Source: Ooceraea biroi (lineage: Eukaryota; Arthropoda; Insecta; Hymenoptera; Formicidae). From it: DNA of 64,000 bases. A program made the translations under genes and the position numbers. The notes below the pieces were generated by a model that did not search any database, was not told where the DNA came from, and saw only the letters and a program-made list of their open reading frames with translations. Within the stretch, counting starts at the first letter, position 1, and each line of letters opens with the position of its first letter. Shown here one piece after another: positions 10,683 through 20,962 of the stretch. Location: NCBI RefSeq assembly GCF_003672135.1, contig NC_039512.1, forward strand, positions 4,496,874 through 4,560,873, given 5' to 3'.

Positions 10683-13600
10683 ATGTCGAAGCCCGATGCA
10701 CCGAAATTCGTTATAGCGCTTTTCTCCTTCAAGGGAAAGAACAACGATGAAGTACGTGAAGGAAGGAGCATGAAATATCGAACAGTATCACGCTTTTGGA
10801 ATAATATTATTGCAGTTGCGAAGAATGCGTTTTACGTGTAACATTTTTATCATTTCAGCTGTGCTTTAAGAAAGGTGATATAATAACAATAACGCAAGTA
10901 GACGATGAAGGCTGGTGGGAGGGCACGCTAAATGACAAAACTGGTTGGTTTCCTTCGAACTATGTTAAGGAATATAGAATTTCAGGTATGTCAATAACTA
11001 ATTACATTTATCATGCCTTTAATAGTTAATTATTAAAAGTAAATTTATTCATAACTCTTATAGTATTCTGCATATTCTAATGATTGAATATTAACGGTGC
11101 AGATGGTGGTCATGCATCGATTAAGACATCGCCAGAAAGGAGTCCACAGGAATCGCCCGCACATCAGAAACTTAATCGTGATATAGTATTAAAGGACATT
11201 GTTGATTCCGAGAGAGTGAATGTAGCAGAACTGCAAGGTTTAGTGAACAATTTTTTACAACCTCTTGAAACATCAAACATGTAAGTAATATCGTGCAAAG
11301 AAAGCTATGTCCGATATCATGTGTATATCTAAAACTGAAAATTATATGTAGATTAAAAAAAGATGAGTATAAGCAGCTACTTGGTAACATACACGAGGTC
11401 TTGGAGACTCATCAGTATCTGTTGGCAAATTTGGAAGCGACCATTTTGCAAGGACTCTCTGCAAGAATAGGGAATCTCTTTCTGACTATTGCACCGAGGC
11501 TGAAATCTATTCATATTACATACTGTAACAATCATCCGCAAGCCGTTTGTATATTGGATAGATACAGGTAGGCCTAACATAATCGAACATAATGTGTAAC
11601 CTGGCTGATTAAAATAATATTTTCGATGTAGCGATCTTATTCAAAATATTTTAACCAATACAAATTTCAGAGACGAACTAAATGAATTTATGGAACGTAG
11701 TGGAGCGATATCACCAGGTATATTAGTATTGACCACTGGGCTCAGCAAGCCGTTCCGCAGACTGGATAAATATTCTGCTATGCTTCAAGAGTTGGAAAGG
11801 TATACCGAGAAGAATCATCCCGACAGAGGTGACACCCAACGCAGCATAGCAGTGTATAGGGAAATTGCGGTACGGTAGTAGTCCCACATTCTTTGCACGC
11901 ACAGACGACCGTTATTAATATTGACTCATTGTAATAGTCCGTTCCATTCGTAGGATCATTGCGCTTCCCTACGCAAGCAACGTGAATTAGCGCTCCAAAT
12001 ATTAACTAGTGGAATCAAAGGCTGGGAGGGTGAAGAGTTGATCTCACTGGGCGAGATTGTCCATGTCGGATCTGTGACTCTAGCGACTGGCGTGGATCGT
12101 AGAGACAGATACTTTGTTTTATTTCCCACCACGTTGCTGGTGCTCAGCACCAGTCCAAGAATGAGTTCCTTCATTTATGAGGTAGGATTGGGACGCTGTA
12201 CTGTCTTGTTATGTATGTATACATTCGACATACGAAGAGCTCAATGCACTGCGATTCTTTGTTGCACAGGGAAAGCTTCCGTTGACCGGCATTAATGTAA
12301 CTGCAACCGAAGATATGGATGAAATAAGAAACGCTCTGGAAATCACTGGTATGAGAGTTTTTGCTTTATGTAAATCTGTACAATAGCGTTATTTTATGCA
12401 ATATTAAAAAAAAGTATCATTTTTTAATTTAGAAATGACAAGAAGAACGAATATGTCTTCAAGTTGCAAAATGATAATTGTTTTTTTAGAATAACAATAT
12501 ACAGGATATCCCAGAATTCGCGGATACGGAGTGCACAGTATGATTGTCTGTACCAATAGAAACAAGTTTTTCCTCTGGCAAAATTACGTCTGAAAACTAC
12601 TTTTTAAACAATAGCAATTTTAAGCTAAGCAATGAGCGCTCTGGGTTACGCGTGAATCAGGAGCGGCACGCGCACGGTGTTCATGGCGCATGAGAGCGTC
12701 TACGCTATTTTACTATTTCACGAAAGATTTTGTAAGAACAATGTATGAAATCTAAATATCGCTATTTTGATTATAACTTACGTAATAAGAGAACATTCTT
12801 TAATCAATATCATTGAAGTAAAGACTGAAAGTAAAATAAATAAATTAGATAACATTTTAGTGATTAATTTTGTGAATAATTGTTCTAACGTTTTAAAAAT
12901 GTTTGTGGCCCTGAAAAGGGCCGATTACATATTTTAGAGCATATTCTCGAAATGCAGGCCTTCCATTTGTATACACATATTTGCTCTGCGGATAAGATTT
13001 TGTTCAGACGTAATTTTGCCAGAGGAAAAACTTGTTTCTATTGGTACAGACAATCATACTGTGCATTCCGTATCCGCGAATTCTGGGACACCCTGTATAA
13101 CAGACAACGAAATACGATATGTGTATATGTTTCAAGGACCAATGATTGAAAGCATTGTCGTACTATGCGCCACGAGAGAAGAGAGGCAACGTTGGATCGA
13201 TCTTTTGATTCAGGAACGAGGCGCAAGTCCGTTGAAGTCACCGACCATACCTCGTGTGAGTTGTCATCATCCTCCGTACGCGCGACTCTCGAGATACTTT
13301 GCGAAGCTCGTGAGGAGAAAGATCATATGTCCTGAATTAGTGAAGAAGCTGTTGTACATTCAATACATCTTGAGGCCGGATTTGAGTAACGTAAAAATGA
13401 GGAAGCGGAACGTGACCTATGCTATCTTCTCTACTCATAGTAGCGGAGAGACGTCCGACACACTGACCGAAAGCAGGATACAGGAGGAGCCGCGGGCGTT
13501 ACATAAATCCTCGCTAATGCTAGACGTTAAGTACGTGATAAACAACGACGATCTCAGTACCGCGGGAGTAGCAAACACCTCCTCACTCACGAATTTCGTA

Positions 13601-14755
13601 TCGAGAGTCGATCGCAACGATCGTTGTACCTTCGAGACTAGTAAGAGCTTACCGGTCGCTGGCACAATGAGCCGCGTCCTGCCGAGTATTCCGCTCGCGT
13701 CGAGCAAATCGTACACGTCGAATCTTCGGTACCGTAACGAATTCTGTCGGGAGCATTTGGAAATTGCGCATCGGCGACAGCACAGCGACCTAACGGTGAA
13801 GTACTTGGGAACGATTGAGCGTTATCCGGAGGGGTCGGGCGTGCCGATTCGATACCTCGTGCCTTCCGTCCAAAGAGACGACTGCGGTAGCATCGACGAG
13901 GAATTTCGAGAAACGTGCGCAAATGCTAGTCTGCGATCGTCGGATTCGGGAATGGCCGAGAGCTATCACTTGAACTCGTCCGAGATTAATTCTTGTTACA
14001 AGTCGTACGCGTCCGGTCACACCAAGTATACGGATCCCGTAAGAACGTCTCACAGCGAGAGCGATAACGATGAGAATAAGTTCGAGCATCAGTGCATTTG
14101 CACCTCGCCATTCGGCTCTACGCCTCGGGATAGTGGCCATTCCCTGTCGAAAAATATTGACGAGCGCGCAAGTCTCGCTAGACCTAGCGATATCGATAAT
14201 AATCTTAGCGCTGATAATTCGAATAACACTGGGAGAGAAATGCAGCAAACTGTATTTACTCACGTCTTGACGAATTATGGAGACGCAAAAGACAAAAGGT
14301 ATACGCAACCGATACCGTACGCACATCAGTGCGTAATTAGAAAAGTCGGGAGACGCGTAGCTCGTCCAATCCAGCCGATTATCGAGGAATGCGACGAAAC
14401 GGCGACTCAGGTCTATTCATCCGGACTGTATGCTCATTGGTGGCTCAAGAAACCTATTCCGATGTCTGGATGCACGGAACAAGGCAAGCTTCCATGGCAT
14501 GGCTGTTTACTTGATCATTTAAATTCTTTAACCGTGCTGGTGTTCTTACTAATTATCATTTTTCCATCGAAAGTTGTATGCTCTTATTTCACAGCCATGT
14601 TGTGTGAAGTAAGCTGTCGCTTTATTAACAATATATCATCATATAGAATAGTCTTGAAAGAACATACATTACAGAGTCTTGCGCATACACCTTTACCTTG
14701 TCACGTTGTCATCATTCACTCTGTAATGAATTTCAGTCAGTTTGATTTTGAGTAA
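10683..14755 (+). CDS. ARHGEF7: PIX long isoform by read-through of exon 8
   Basis: If the donor at 13256 is not used, exon 8 stays open to a stop at 14753-14755. This gives exons 1-7 plus 13137-14755: 2715 nt, 904 residues. The SH3, DH and PH domains are kept, but the proline-rich, GIT-binding and coiled-coil parts are replaced by about 500 new residues. The codon pattern and the absence of stops over 1.5 kb, in a region where introns are full of stops, argue that it is coding. The segment just after the PH domain is basic ([27 protein letters not shown]), then Ser/Asp-rich and probably disordered. Near the end [13 protein letters not shown] (about 829-841) is strongly hydrophobic and could anchor the protein in a membrane. 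A weaker donor-like site near 14410 (CAG then GTCTAT, phase 0) could instead remove the hydrophobic tail. Confidence 0.65.
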
Positions 14756-15887
14756 ATACAGTTGTAGTCTTTAGGTAGGACGTGTACAGTATATTATACT
14801 TTAATGATCATGGGATCTTTGCTAGCACACTGCGTACACATTACGTATATAATTCTACCAAAGGTTTCGTCAGCAGTGGAACCGTCCATAACAAATAGAA
14901 GAACAAATAAAAGATATAATAATAGAAAATATTAATATAGCAATATATAAATTATATAACCTTTTACTATAATACAAATTACTAATTAACAAGGAAACTT
15001 TTAAACGCATGAATATAATAGAGATAATCCTAATTATAAAAAATGTATATATTGTTAAAATATTATTATTAAATTTTTATATTGTAGCCGACGAACAACC
15101 AGATGAACGGGAAGCTTCAGCGACCAGCGGTGGAGCCTTGTACTCCTCCAGGGATTAAGACACCTTGGAGCCTTGCATCATTAAGACCTGCTCCTCCTTT
15201 GTACTCTCTTAAGAACTTTGGAAAAATAGATACCACTACAGATACATCGCGCATACCACGATCATGTAGTAAGATTGATCTCTATTAAGCAAACATCCGA
15301 TTGATCCTGATTGATATGATTAAACTTTTTGGTTTTCGTTACGCGTTGCAGATGAGCGACAGTTTGAAGAAGACGCGATCATACTGAAAGTAATAGAAGG
15401 TTATTGTCTTTCTGTCAATGCTCGATTTACTGTGCATTCTGGAGAATCTAATTGTAAGTTTCTAAAATTTTCGTGAAATAATGGACTTAAATCATTAGAC
15501 TCTTCAAGGTACCTTTTGTATAATGAAGAAATTATTTTCTAGCGGTGTTAGATTATGAATCACAAAAATCACGCGACAGGATATCGTCATTTACGCATAA
15601 TAGAAACAACTGGGAATCTTGTAATGATAGGTGAGTGTCAAAGATGTGTAATGCTATTTCTAAAAAGTATTCTCTTGTCCCTCAATACTTGAATTTTATT
15701 AATGTGATTTTACTTTTGCAATGCGCACCGCAGAACATTATCGGAAACTGTTAAGACTTTGAAGAATCAAATGACGGATTTACAATCGCAAATGTCATTA
15801 CTAACAAAACAGTTAGATGAAGAGAGAAGATCAAGACTTTCGTTAGCAGCCACGGTGAAACGTAGTATGGGAGTCATAGACGGCTGA
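10683..15887 (+). CDS. ARHGEF7: Rho guanine nucleotide exchange factor 7 (PIX), short isoform
   Basis: Twelve exons: 10683-10751, 10859-10985, 11103-11280, 11352-11567, 11671-11869, 11954-12181, 12270-12348, 13137-13255, 15088-15268, 15352-15453, 15543-15630, 15734-15887; 1740 nt, 579 residues. The SH3 domain (about 7-65) has the PIX signature [20 protein letters not shown]. The DH domain (about 92-275) and PH domain (about 285-397, with [19 protein letters not shown]) follow. The linker carries [14 protein letters not shown]. The GIT-binding region reads [14 protein letters not shown] (exon 10), and a C-terminal coiled coil lies at about 530-570. Known role of the family: exchange factor for Rac/Cdc42 that binds PAK through SH3 and GIT through the C-terminal part, at focal adhesions and synapses. 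Exon 8 uses a strong GTGAGT donor at 13256, in phase 0, which matches the phase-0 start of exon 9. The C-terminus reads VIDG, without the TNL PDZ ligand of vertebrate beta-PIX. It converges on MED11. Confidence 0.93.
12502..13095. mobile_element. foldback MITE in PIX intron 7
   Basis: The inverted arms are about 95 bases long, with three visible mismatches. They begin CAGGATATCCCAGAATTCGC on the left and CAGGGTGTCCCAGAATTCGC in the right-arm reverse complement. TATA flanks both ends (12498-12501 and 13096-13099). The 400-base centre has no transposase frame. The right end is only 41 bases upstream of the exon 8 acceptor, so the branch point must lie in that gap or inside the element. The CAGGGTGTCCC terminus is shared with the element in MED11 intron 2. 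Confidence 0.8.
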
Positions 15888-15917
15888 AGATGAAACGGTA
15901 ACGGTCAAAGGATGTGT

Positions 15918-16057
15918 GCAATTGTGTCGCGAGAAGGAAGGATGTTTCAAAGTAAAACTTTTCATGACACTTTATACCCACTAGTTTTTTAATCATAAAA
16001 CGCATAATATGTGTTGCGTGCTGTTGGAATGTTTTCATAAAGTTTTATTATTTGTAT
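15918..16057 (+). repeat. 140-bp direct repeat, copy 1 (PIX 3' flank)
   Basis: The sequence from GCAATTGTGTCGCGAGAAGG to TATTATTTGTAT, just after the PIX stop codon and before its poly(A) signal, recurs without visible change at 16744-16883, 826 bases away. This copy would be part of the PIX 3' UTR. Confidence 0.9.
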
Positions 16058-16151
16058 GATGTACATGTGATAAAGGTAGGATAAATATGGAGACAATATA
16101 TACAGATAAGGAAATTATTTATGTATTTTTTTAGCATATTGTGCACTGAAC

Positions 16152-16157
16152 AATAAA
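16152..16157 (+). terminator. PIX polyadenylation signal
   Basis: AATAAA in the context AACAATAAAGTATAC lies 265 bases after the PIX stop codon. It is the first good signal downstream. Confidence 0.55.
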
Positions 16158-16411
16158 GTATACTTGGAAATTTACGTCTCATCAGCATTATTAAGATTCA
16201 TTGATTAGTAAAATGTCATTGTGTGATAATCTATATGGTTTGGTTTATCGCAAGAGCGAAGATGTAGTTACGACATTTGCAAATATTTTTTCTTATAATT
16301 TGTACTATTAGTAGCATAATGCTAATTGTTTGAACGAGAAGATAAAAGTACATTAAAAATATAAGTAGGATAATGAGAAAGAAGTTTTCTTTAACAAAAA
16401 TAGAATATAAA

Positions 16412-16417
16412 TTTATT
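16412..16417 (-). terminator. MED11 polyadenylation signal
   Basis: TTTATT on the plus strand reads AATAAA on the minus strand, 118 bases beyond the MED11 stop at 16535-16537. With the PIX signal at 16152, the two convergent transcripts would end about 250 bases apart without overlapping, if both signals are used. Confidence 0.45.
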
Positions 16418-16534
16418 GAATTAGTTTGTATTTAGCAAAATTATATATATGAGTGGCATTAATGTTAAATGACGTTAAATCTTATTTACAATGTGGTGTT
16501 TATGAGGAACAAGGAAATATAGATACATATATAC

Positions 16535-18050
16535 TTATCGTAGTTTATTTTTTATACGCTCCAATTCATTAACTCTACTGCGTGCGTGCTCCAATCTGTG
16601 CCATGCCATCTGGAGCACCTTTTGGCTTGCATATCCAGAACCTTCGTGTGGTTGACCTGTAACATACATTATTGCAAACGTGTAAATGATGACGTACACA
16701 TATGATGACCACAATACGTGTGTGTGTGTGTGTGTGCGCGCGCGCAATTGTGTCGCGAGAAGGAAGGATGTTTCAAAGTAAAACTTTTCATGACACTTTA
16801 TACCCACTAGTTTTTTAATCATAAAACGCATAATATGTGTTGCGTGCTGTTGGAATGTTTTCATAAAGTTTTATTATTTGTATATATATATATATACAAA
16901 TATATATATATATATATATATACACAGGGTGTCCCGGGTTTTAACCGACAAACTGTGGGAGTATATTCTACTAGTGGAAATAAGAAAAAATTCTTATATC
17001 GAGTTTGCTTAGAAATGCTTTATTACAAAGTTATAAACCAATATTGAAAAGAAATATGAGATAAGTAACAACGGATTTTTTTCACAAAAATAAAAATTAT
17101 GTACGCAATGATTTAGTGACGCATTTCAAAATGTTGTCCTTGCACATCGATACAAGCTAGACATCGACGTAGTACAGAATTTGTTACAGTACGACATTCC
17201 TGAAAATTTTGTTGCATCTCAGTAACTAAATTAGTAATTCGTTGCTTTAAATCTATCTGGTACTCTCCTGTTAAGAAATCTACGTTGATACTCTCGTACG
17301 GCAGCTCGTGCATTTCCGTCACAGAATCCGTACACGAAATGAATATCGGTGTATTCCTCATTTGAAAACACTTTTGGCATTCTGATAGTAATTGCTAGTT
17401 GACACGACGATTGAAATCTAACAGCTACTGTTGTGAAAGTAACAATCATACTGAATCGTTTCAACATAGTGAACATGAATACATGTGAACACACGTAACA
17501 TAAACATCTTCGACGTTCCAAATTCTACACTATGTTCCGTTGTTACTTATCTCATATTTCTTTTCAATATTGGTTTATAACTTTGTAATAAAGCATTTCT
17601 AAGCAAACTCGATATAAGAATTTTTTCTTATTTCCACTAGTAGAATATGCTCCCGCAGTTTGTCGGTTAAAACCCGGGACACCCTGTATATTGCAAGATA
17701 CACAAATATTGTAAAATACAAAAATATGTATATAAAATATAACGATACCTGTAGAAACTTGCGTGAGATAATTGATTTGCTCGCTCAGTCTGGTCTCAAC
17801 GTGTCCTAGCGTCTTCAAAAATTGATGCGTTTGCGATTCTGCTTGTTTCAAGCTAGATTTTTCTTTGCTCAGTTCCAGGCAAGCCTGTCCTGTATACATG
17901 TTTCGATTAGTCTGTACATCCAATACTGTACTTATGATATCAGGAAATATATTTAGAAAATATTTAATAGTTACCTGCACTCTGCAAACACACTACAATA
18001 TCCTTTTCGATGCCTTCCAAAATTTGGATTCGTTCCATCGGCGGAGTCAT
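16535..18050 (-). CDS. MED11: Mediator complex subunit 11
   Basis: Three exons on the minus strand: 18050-17975, 17889-17749 and 16656-16535; 339 nt, 112 residues, close to the vertebrate length of about 117. The start [26 protein letters not shown] matches the conserved first helix. Exon 2 gives [19 protein letters not shown] and [14 protein letters not shown]. Exon 3 gives [13 protein letters not shown], the most diagnostic MED11 block. Known role: part of the Mediator head module, pairing with MED22, needed for pre-initiation complex assembly. Splice phases agree across all joints. Intron 2 (16657-17748) is enlarged by a copy of the PIX 3' flank, microsatellites and a foldback transposon. 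It is convergent with PIX, 647 bases between stop codons. Confidence 0.93.
16717..16745. repeat. (GT)n(GC)n microsatellite in MED11 intron 2
   Basis: About ten GT units pass directly into GC units and then into the left edge of the second 140-bp repeat copy. Alternating purine-pyrimidine DNA of this kind can adopt Z-form and is prone to breakage. That may bear on how the neighbouring duplication arose (inference). Confidence 0.85.
16744..16883 (+). repeat. 140-bp direct repeat, copy 2 (inside MED11 intron 2)
   Basis: Apparently identical to 15918-16057. It begins at the end of the (GC)n run and ends where an (AT)n run (about 16881-16922) starts. In the MED11 pre-mRNA, made from the minus strand, this copy is transcribed as the exact antisense of the PIX 3' UTR segment. 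Confidence 0.9.
16925..17686. mobile_element. 762-bp foldback transposon in MED11 intron 2
   Basis: Terminal inverted repeats of about 150 bases (left 16925-17075, right 17536-17686) differ at only two visible positions. Both begin CAGGGTGTCCCGGGTTTTAA. Flanks read TACA on the left and TATA on the right, possibly a decayed 4-bp or TA duplication. The centre holds the two ends of a transposase gene on the minus strand with the catalytic core missing, so this is an internal-deletion derivative. In RNA its arms would form a long hairpin. Confidence 0.85.
17113..17380 (-). pseudogene. deleted transposase with DUF4817-like N-terminus
   Basis: From 17380 the frame reads [20 protein letters not shown] and then [12 protein letters not shown] and NRRVPDRF, the pattern of the arthropod DUF4817 helix-turn-helix domain. 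It stops at 17231. An overlapping frame continues [20 protein letters not shown] and ends [15 protein letters not shown], resembling the C-terminal end of insect DDE transposases (typically RRxxxCI...G.HFEH). The DDE core expected between them is absent, and the two parts are out of frame. Assignment to an IS630/Tc1-like transposase is from family recall. Confidence 0.65.
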
Positions 18051-18799
18051 GATTCTTATTTATCCCGGCTCAGTTAAAAACTGTATACATGTACGGCTCT
18101 ACAACTGCACTGAAATTTTAGTCCAGTTCGTTTGTAATCACCAGTGAAATAATTAATATTTTTCAAAATATTAATCACTGAATAATATCGAAAATTATAA
18201 ATTAACGTGAAACATACGTAAAACGTCCGATTGTTTTTGTATTAGATTCCGGGTGGTAAGACAATAGGTTAAAATTGGTTCGAGTAATTTGAAGAACTGA
18301 AGTCGAGCCCTCTCTGAGCTTTCTGTGAACTATCTACGGTTCCGATACGCGCATGCGCTTTAAACGAGTTTTTTCGCATAAAAATTTAAACATGTTTCGT
18401 CTCGTATTCATGACTCTTTTTTATTATGAATGCTGCGTATCGAAGTTTTAGTGCTTCTGGTACTTTAGTGCTTTTGGCTTTTTTCATTCTTGAATATTTG
18501 ATGTATAATATTAAGGATGTATATATATATCTCTCTAAGCTGCCATCTTTGTTTTATGACGTCAGAGGCAGGGAACATGTAAAGTATAAAATTCATGCGT
18601 CCTACAGCTTTATTTTTTAGAAATATTTTTAACAATATTATTTTCATAAAATCGTGGCAGCTTAGAGATAGTCGAATATATACGAGATATGAAGGAATTT
18701 ATTTATAAATGTATTTGTTGAATTTATATTTGTACCATGTTTTTCGATATTAAGAATTGTACATTAATTACATTAAGTATATTGTTGTTATTAATTTAC
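18051..18799. promoter_or_regulatory. MED11 upstream region
   Basis: The first 300 bases hold the likely MED11 promoter, with GCGCATGCGC at about 18350-18359, an NRF-1-like palindrome often seen in housekeeping promoters. Further out, ATCTCTCTAAGCTGCCA (18529-18545) and TGGCAGCTTAGAGATA (18655-18670) form an imperfect inverted repeat enclosing about 110 bases, possibly a tiny MITE. No coding exon was seen. Confidence 0.4.
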
Positions 18800-18801
18800 T
18801 A

Positions 18802-20084
18802 TTGGGTCGTCCGGAAAGTTCGTGCCGATTTTTAATAGATGGCGTTGGAACATGTCTGAATATATCAATGTTATTGAAAACATACGATTTATATACATAT
18901 GCTTAAAGGTGACATTTCAACGCATCTTTAGGAAAAAAGTTGTTTCAGATAAATTGATTCGTGTCAGTTTTGTACTCTTTTGAAGATGGAAGAAAACAAA
19001 GAACATTTTAGACACTTGATGCTTTTCTATTACCGGAAAGGCAAAAATGCCTCACAAGCAACAAATTCGATATGTTCTGTTTACGGAGAAGGCGCTTTAG
19101 CTGAAAGAACCGTACGTAAGTGGTTCGCTAAGTTTAGAGCTGGTGAGTTTAACCTTAAAGACCAAGAACGCTCGGGCAGACCCTCTACTACTGATGATGA
19201 CCAAATCAAGACACTGATCGAGAATAACCCGCGCTACACGACACGTGAATTAGCAGAGATACTGAAAATATCGAAAACCACTGTCCACGATCATGTAGTG
19301 AAGCTTGGTTACGTAAGTCGCTAGATATATGGGTTCCGCATAATTTGGCCGAAAAAATTTAATGGATCGCATTTCCATCTGCGACTCGCTGTACAAGCGC
19401 AACGAAAACGTACCATTTTTTAAGCAATTAGTGACGGGTGACGAAAAATGGATCATTTACAACAATGTAGAACGAAAAAGATCCTGGGGTAAGCGAAATG
19501 AACCAGCATTAACCACTCCGAAAGCCGGCCTTCATCCAAAAAAAGGCATGCTCTGTGTCTGGTGGGATTGGAAAGGAATCCTATATTATGAGCTCCTACC
19601 ACACAACCAAACGATAAATGCAGATAAGTACTGCTCGCAACTGGACGAATTAAAGACAGCGATTCAGGAAAAACGTCCAGAATTAGCTAATAGGAAGGGC
19701 GTCGTGTTCCATCAGGACAATGCCAGACCTCATGTTTCTTTGACCACCCGACAAAAATTGTTGGAGTTTGGCTGGGATGTGCTACCTCACCCACCGTATT
19801 CACGACATTGCACCTTCAGACTTTCACTTATTTAGGTCTTTGCAAAATTCTCTTAGCGGCAAGAACTTCAACTCTTTGATCGACATAAAAAACCACCTTG
19901 AGGAGTTTTTCGCCGAGAAACCTAAGAAGTTCTGGGAGAATGGAATCTTCCAGTTGCGTGAAAGATGGACAAAGGTTGTGAAACAAAACGGTGCATACAT
20001 AAGTCAATAAATATTTATCGACATAAAAAAATGTTGCCTTTGAATCTTCCTTCAAAATCGGCACGAACTTTCCGGACGACCCAA
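18802..20084 (+). mobile_element. mariner transposon, lineage 2
   Basis: A 1283-bp element with TA duplications at 18800-18801 and 20085-20086. The terminal inverted repeats, about 30 bases, start TTGGGTCGTCCGGAAAGTTC. Transposase on the plus strand is broken. The TIR and protein differ clearly from the copies at 6671 and 51356, so it is a separate lineage. Confidence 0.95.
18986..20010 (+). pseudogene. mariner transposase, three frameshifts (lineage 2)
   Basis: The ATG at 18986 opens MEENKEHFRHLMLFYYRKGK and the helix-turn-helix part (KWFAKFRAGEF, TRELAEILKIS). One base is lost just before 19324 (after YVSR) and another near 19350 (in the A run after LAEK). Two bases are lost near 19800, where YSPDIAPSD is expected and YSRHC is read. 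The last part, IAPSDFHLFRSLQNSL to a stop at 20008-20010, is intact. Catalytic motifs can still be seen: TGDEKW, HQDNARPH, APSDFHLF. Clearly inactive. Confidence 0.92.
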
Positions 20085-20086
20085 TA

Positions 20087-20962
20087 TTTTAGTTACTCTT
20101 AATATCTAAATTTTTAATTTATTAGGCAATATAAATTCTATTTCTTATATATAAGTACTGCAATTGACTCACTACGTTGATCGTTTCGATATTACGATTC
20201 TCGAAATATCGAAACTTTAAAACAGTCATTATTCATCATGGAGTAGGAGTCGCGGATCGTAGTGCCGTTCGAATCGCTCCGTGTTTTTCGCGATTATTCT
20301 TTCATAAGTGAATTTCGCGTGTAAATAGCTAGCACGAGTGCTTCGTTAAAGTATCCAAACCGGATAACCTATGAAATCTCGCGTAAAATTGTTGTGTACA
20401 CATATCGCGATTTCGGTGTCGGTGATTTACTTTCGCCCTCCATGAAGAACCCTTCTGCATGTTTCACGCCAAAGCATCGCGGAAATGCAATCACCGTACC
20501 GTTGCCAGGTGTGTATAACAAATCGTCACTATTATTCGTCGCTATTACTCTAACAAATGTTATTATTATTCTACGACAATAATTGCTCTACATAACGGAT
20601 TTTAGTCGAAACCGATTGTACTGTCATTACAATCTTACAATTTATCTGCCATCTTGAGATTTATCCGCCACGTACGAGTTGAACTACGAATGTACTAGAA
20701 ATTATATTCCTGCCCCAAGCAACATAATGACGTCAGAAGACAACTATTATATAATAACGACTATTCTTAGTCTATAGACGTTATTATGTCAGAATTTGTC
20801 ATTATCGTGACGTCAGAGGACGACATAATAACGTCTATAGACTAAGAGAATAGGCATTATTAAGTCGTTACTCTGCTGTACTTGGATTGCAAGGTTTCCT
20901 GATTCAACATTCTCATTATTAACATTAACATTAAACATCTGATCTAAACTAGAAGGTGTACG
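20087..20962. other. intergenic DNA with a 93-bp hairpin
   Basis: No exon was recognised. A CpG-richer patch around 20230-20480 has no assigned function. A foldback at 20761-20853 pairs CTATTCTTAGTCTATAGACG and following bases with their complement about 60 bases on (arms about 30 bases). Two copies of TGACGTCAGA lie at about 20729 and 20808. Confidence 0.5.

Noticed and set aside
10355..10771. 138-codon minus-strand open frame over the PIX leader
   Set aside because: It has no recognisable domain and overlaps the first PIX exon in antisense. It is explained by the CpG-rich leader.
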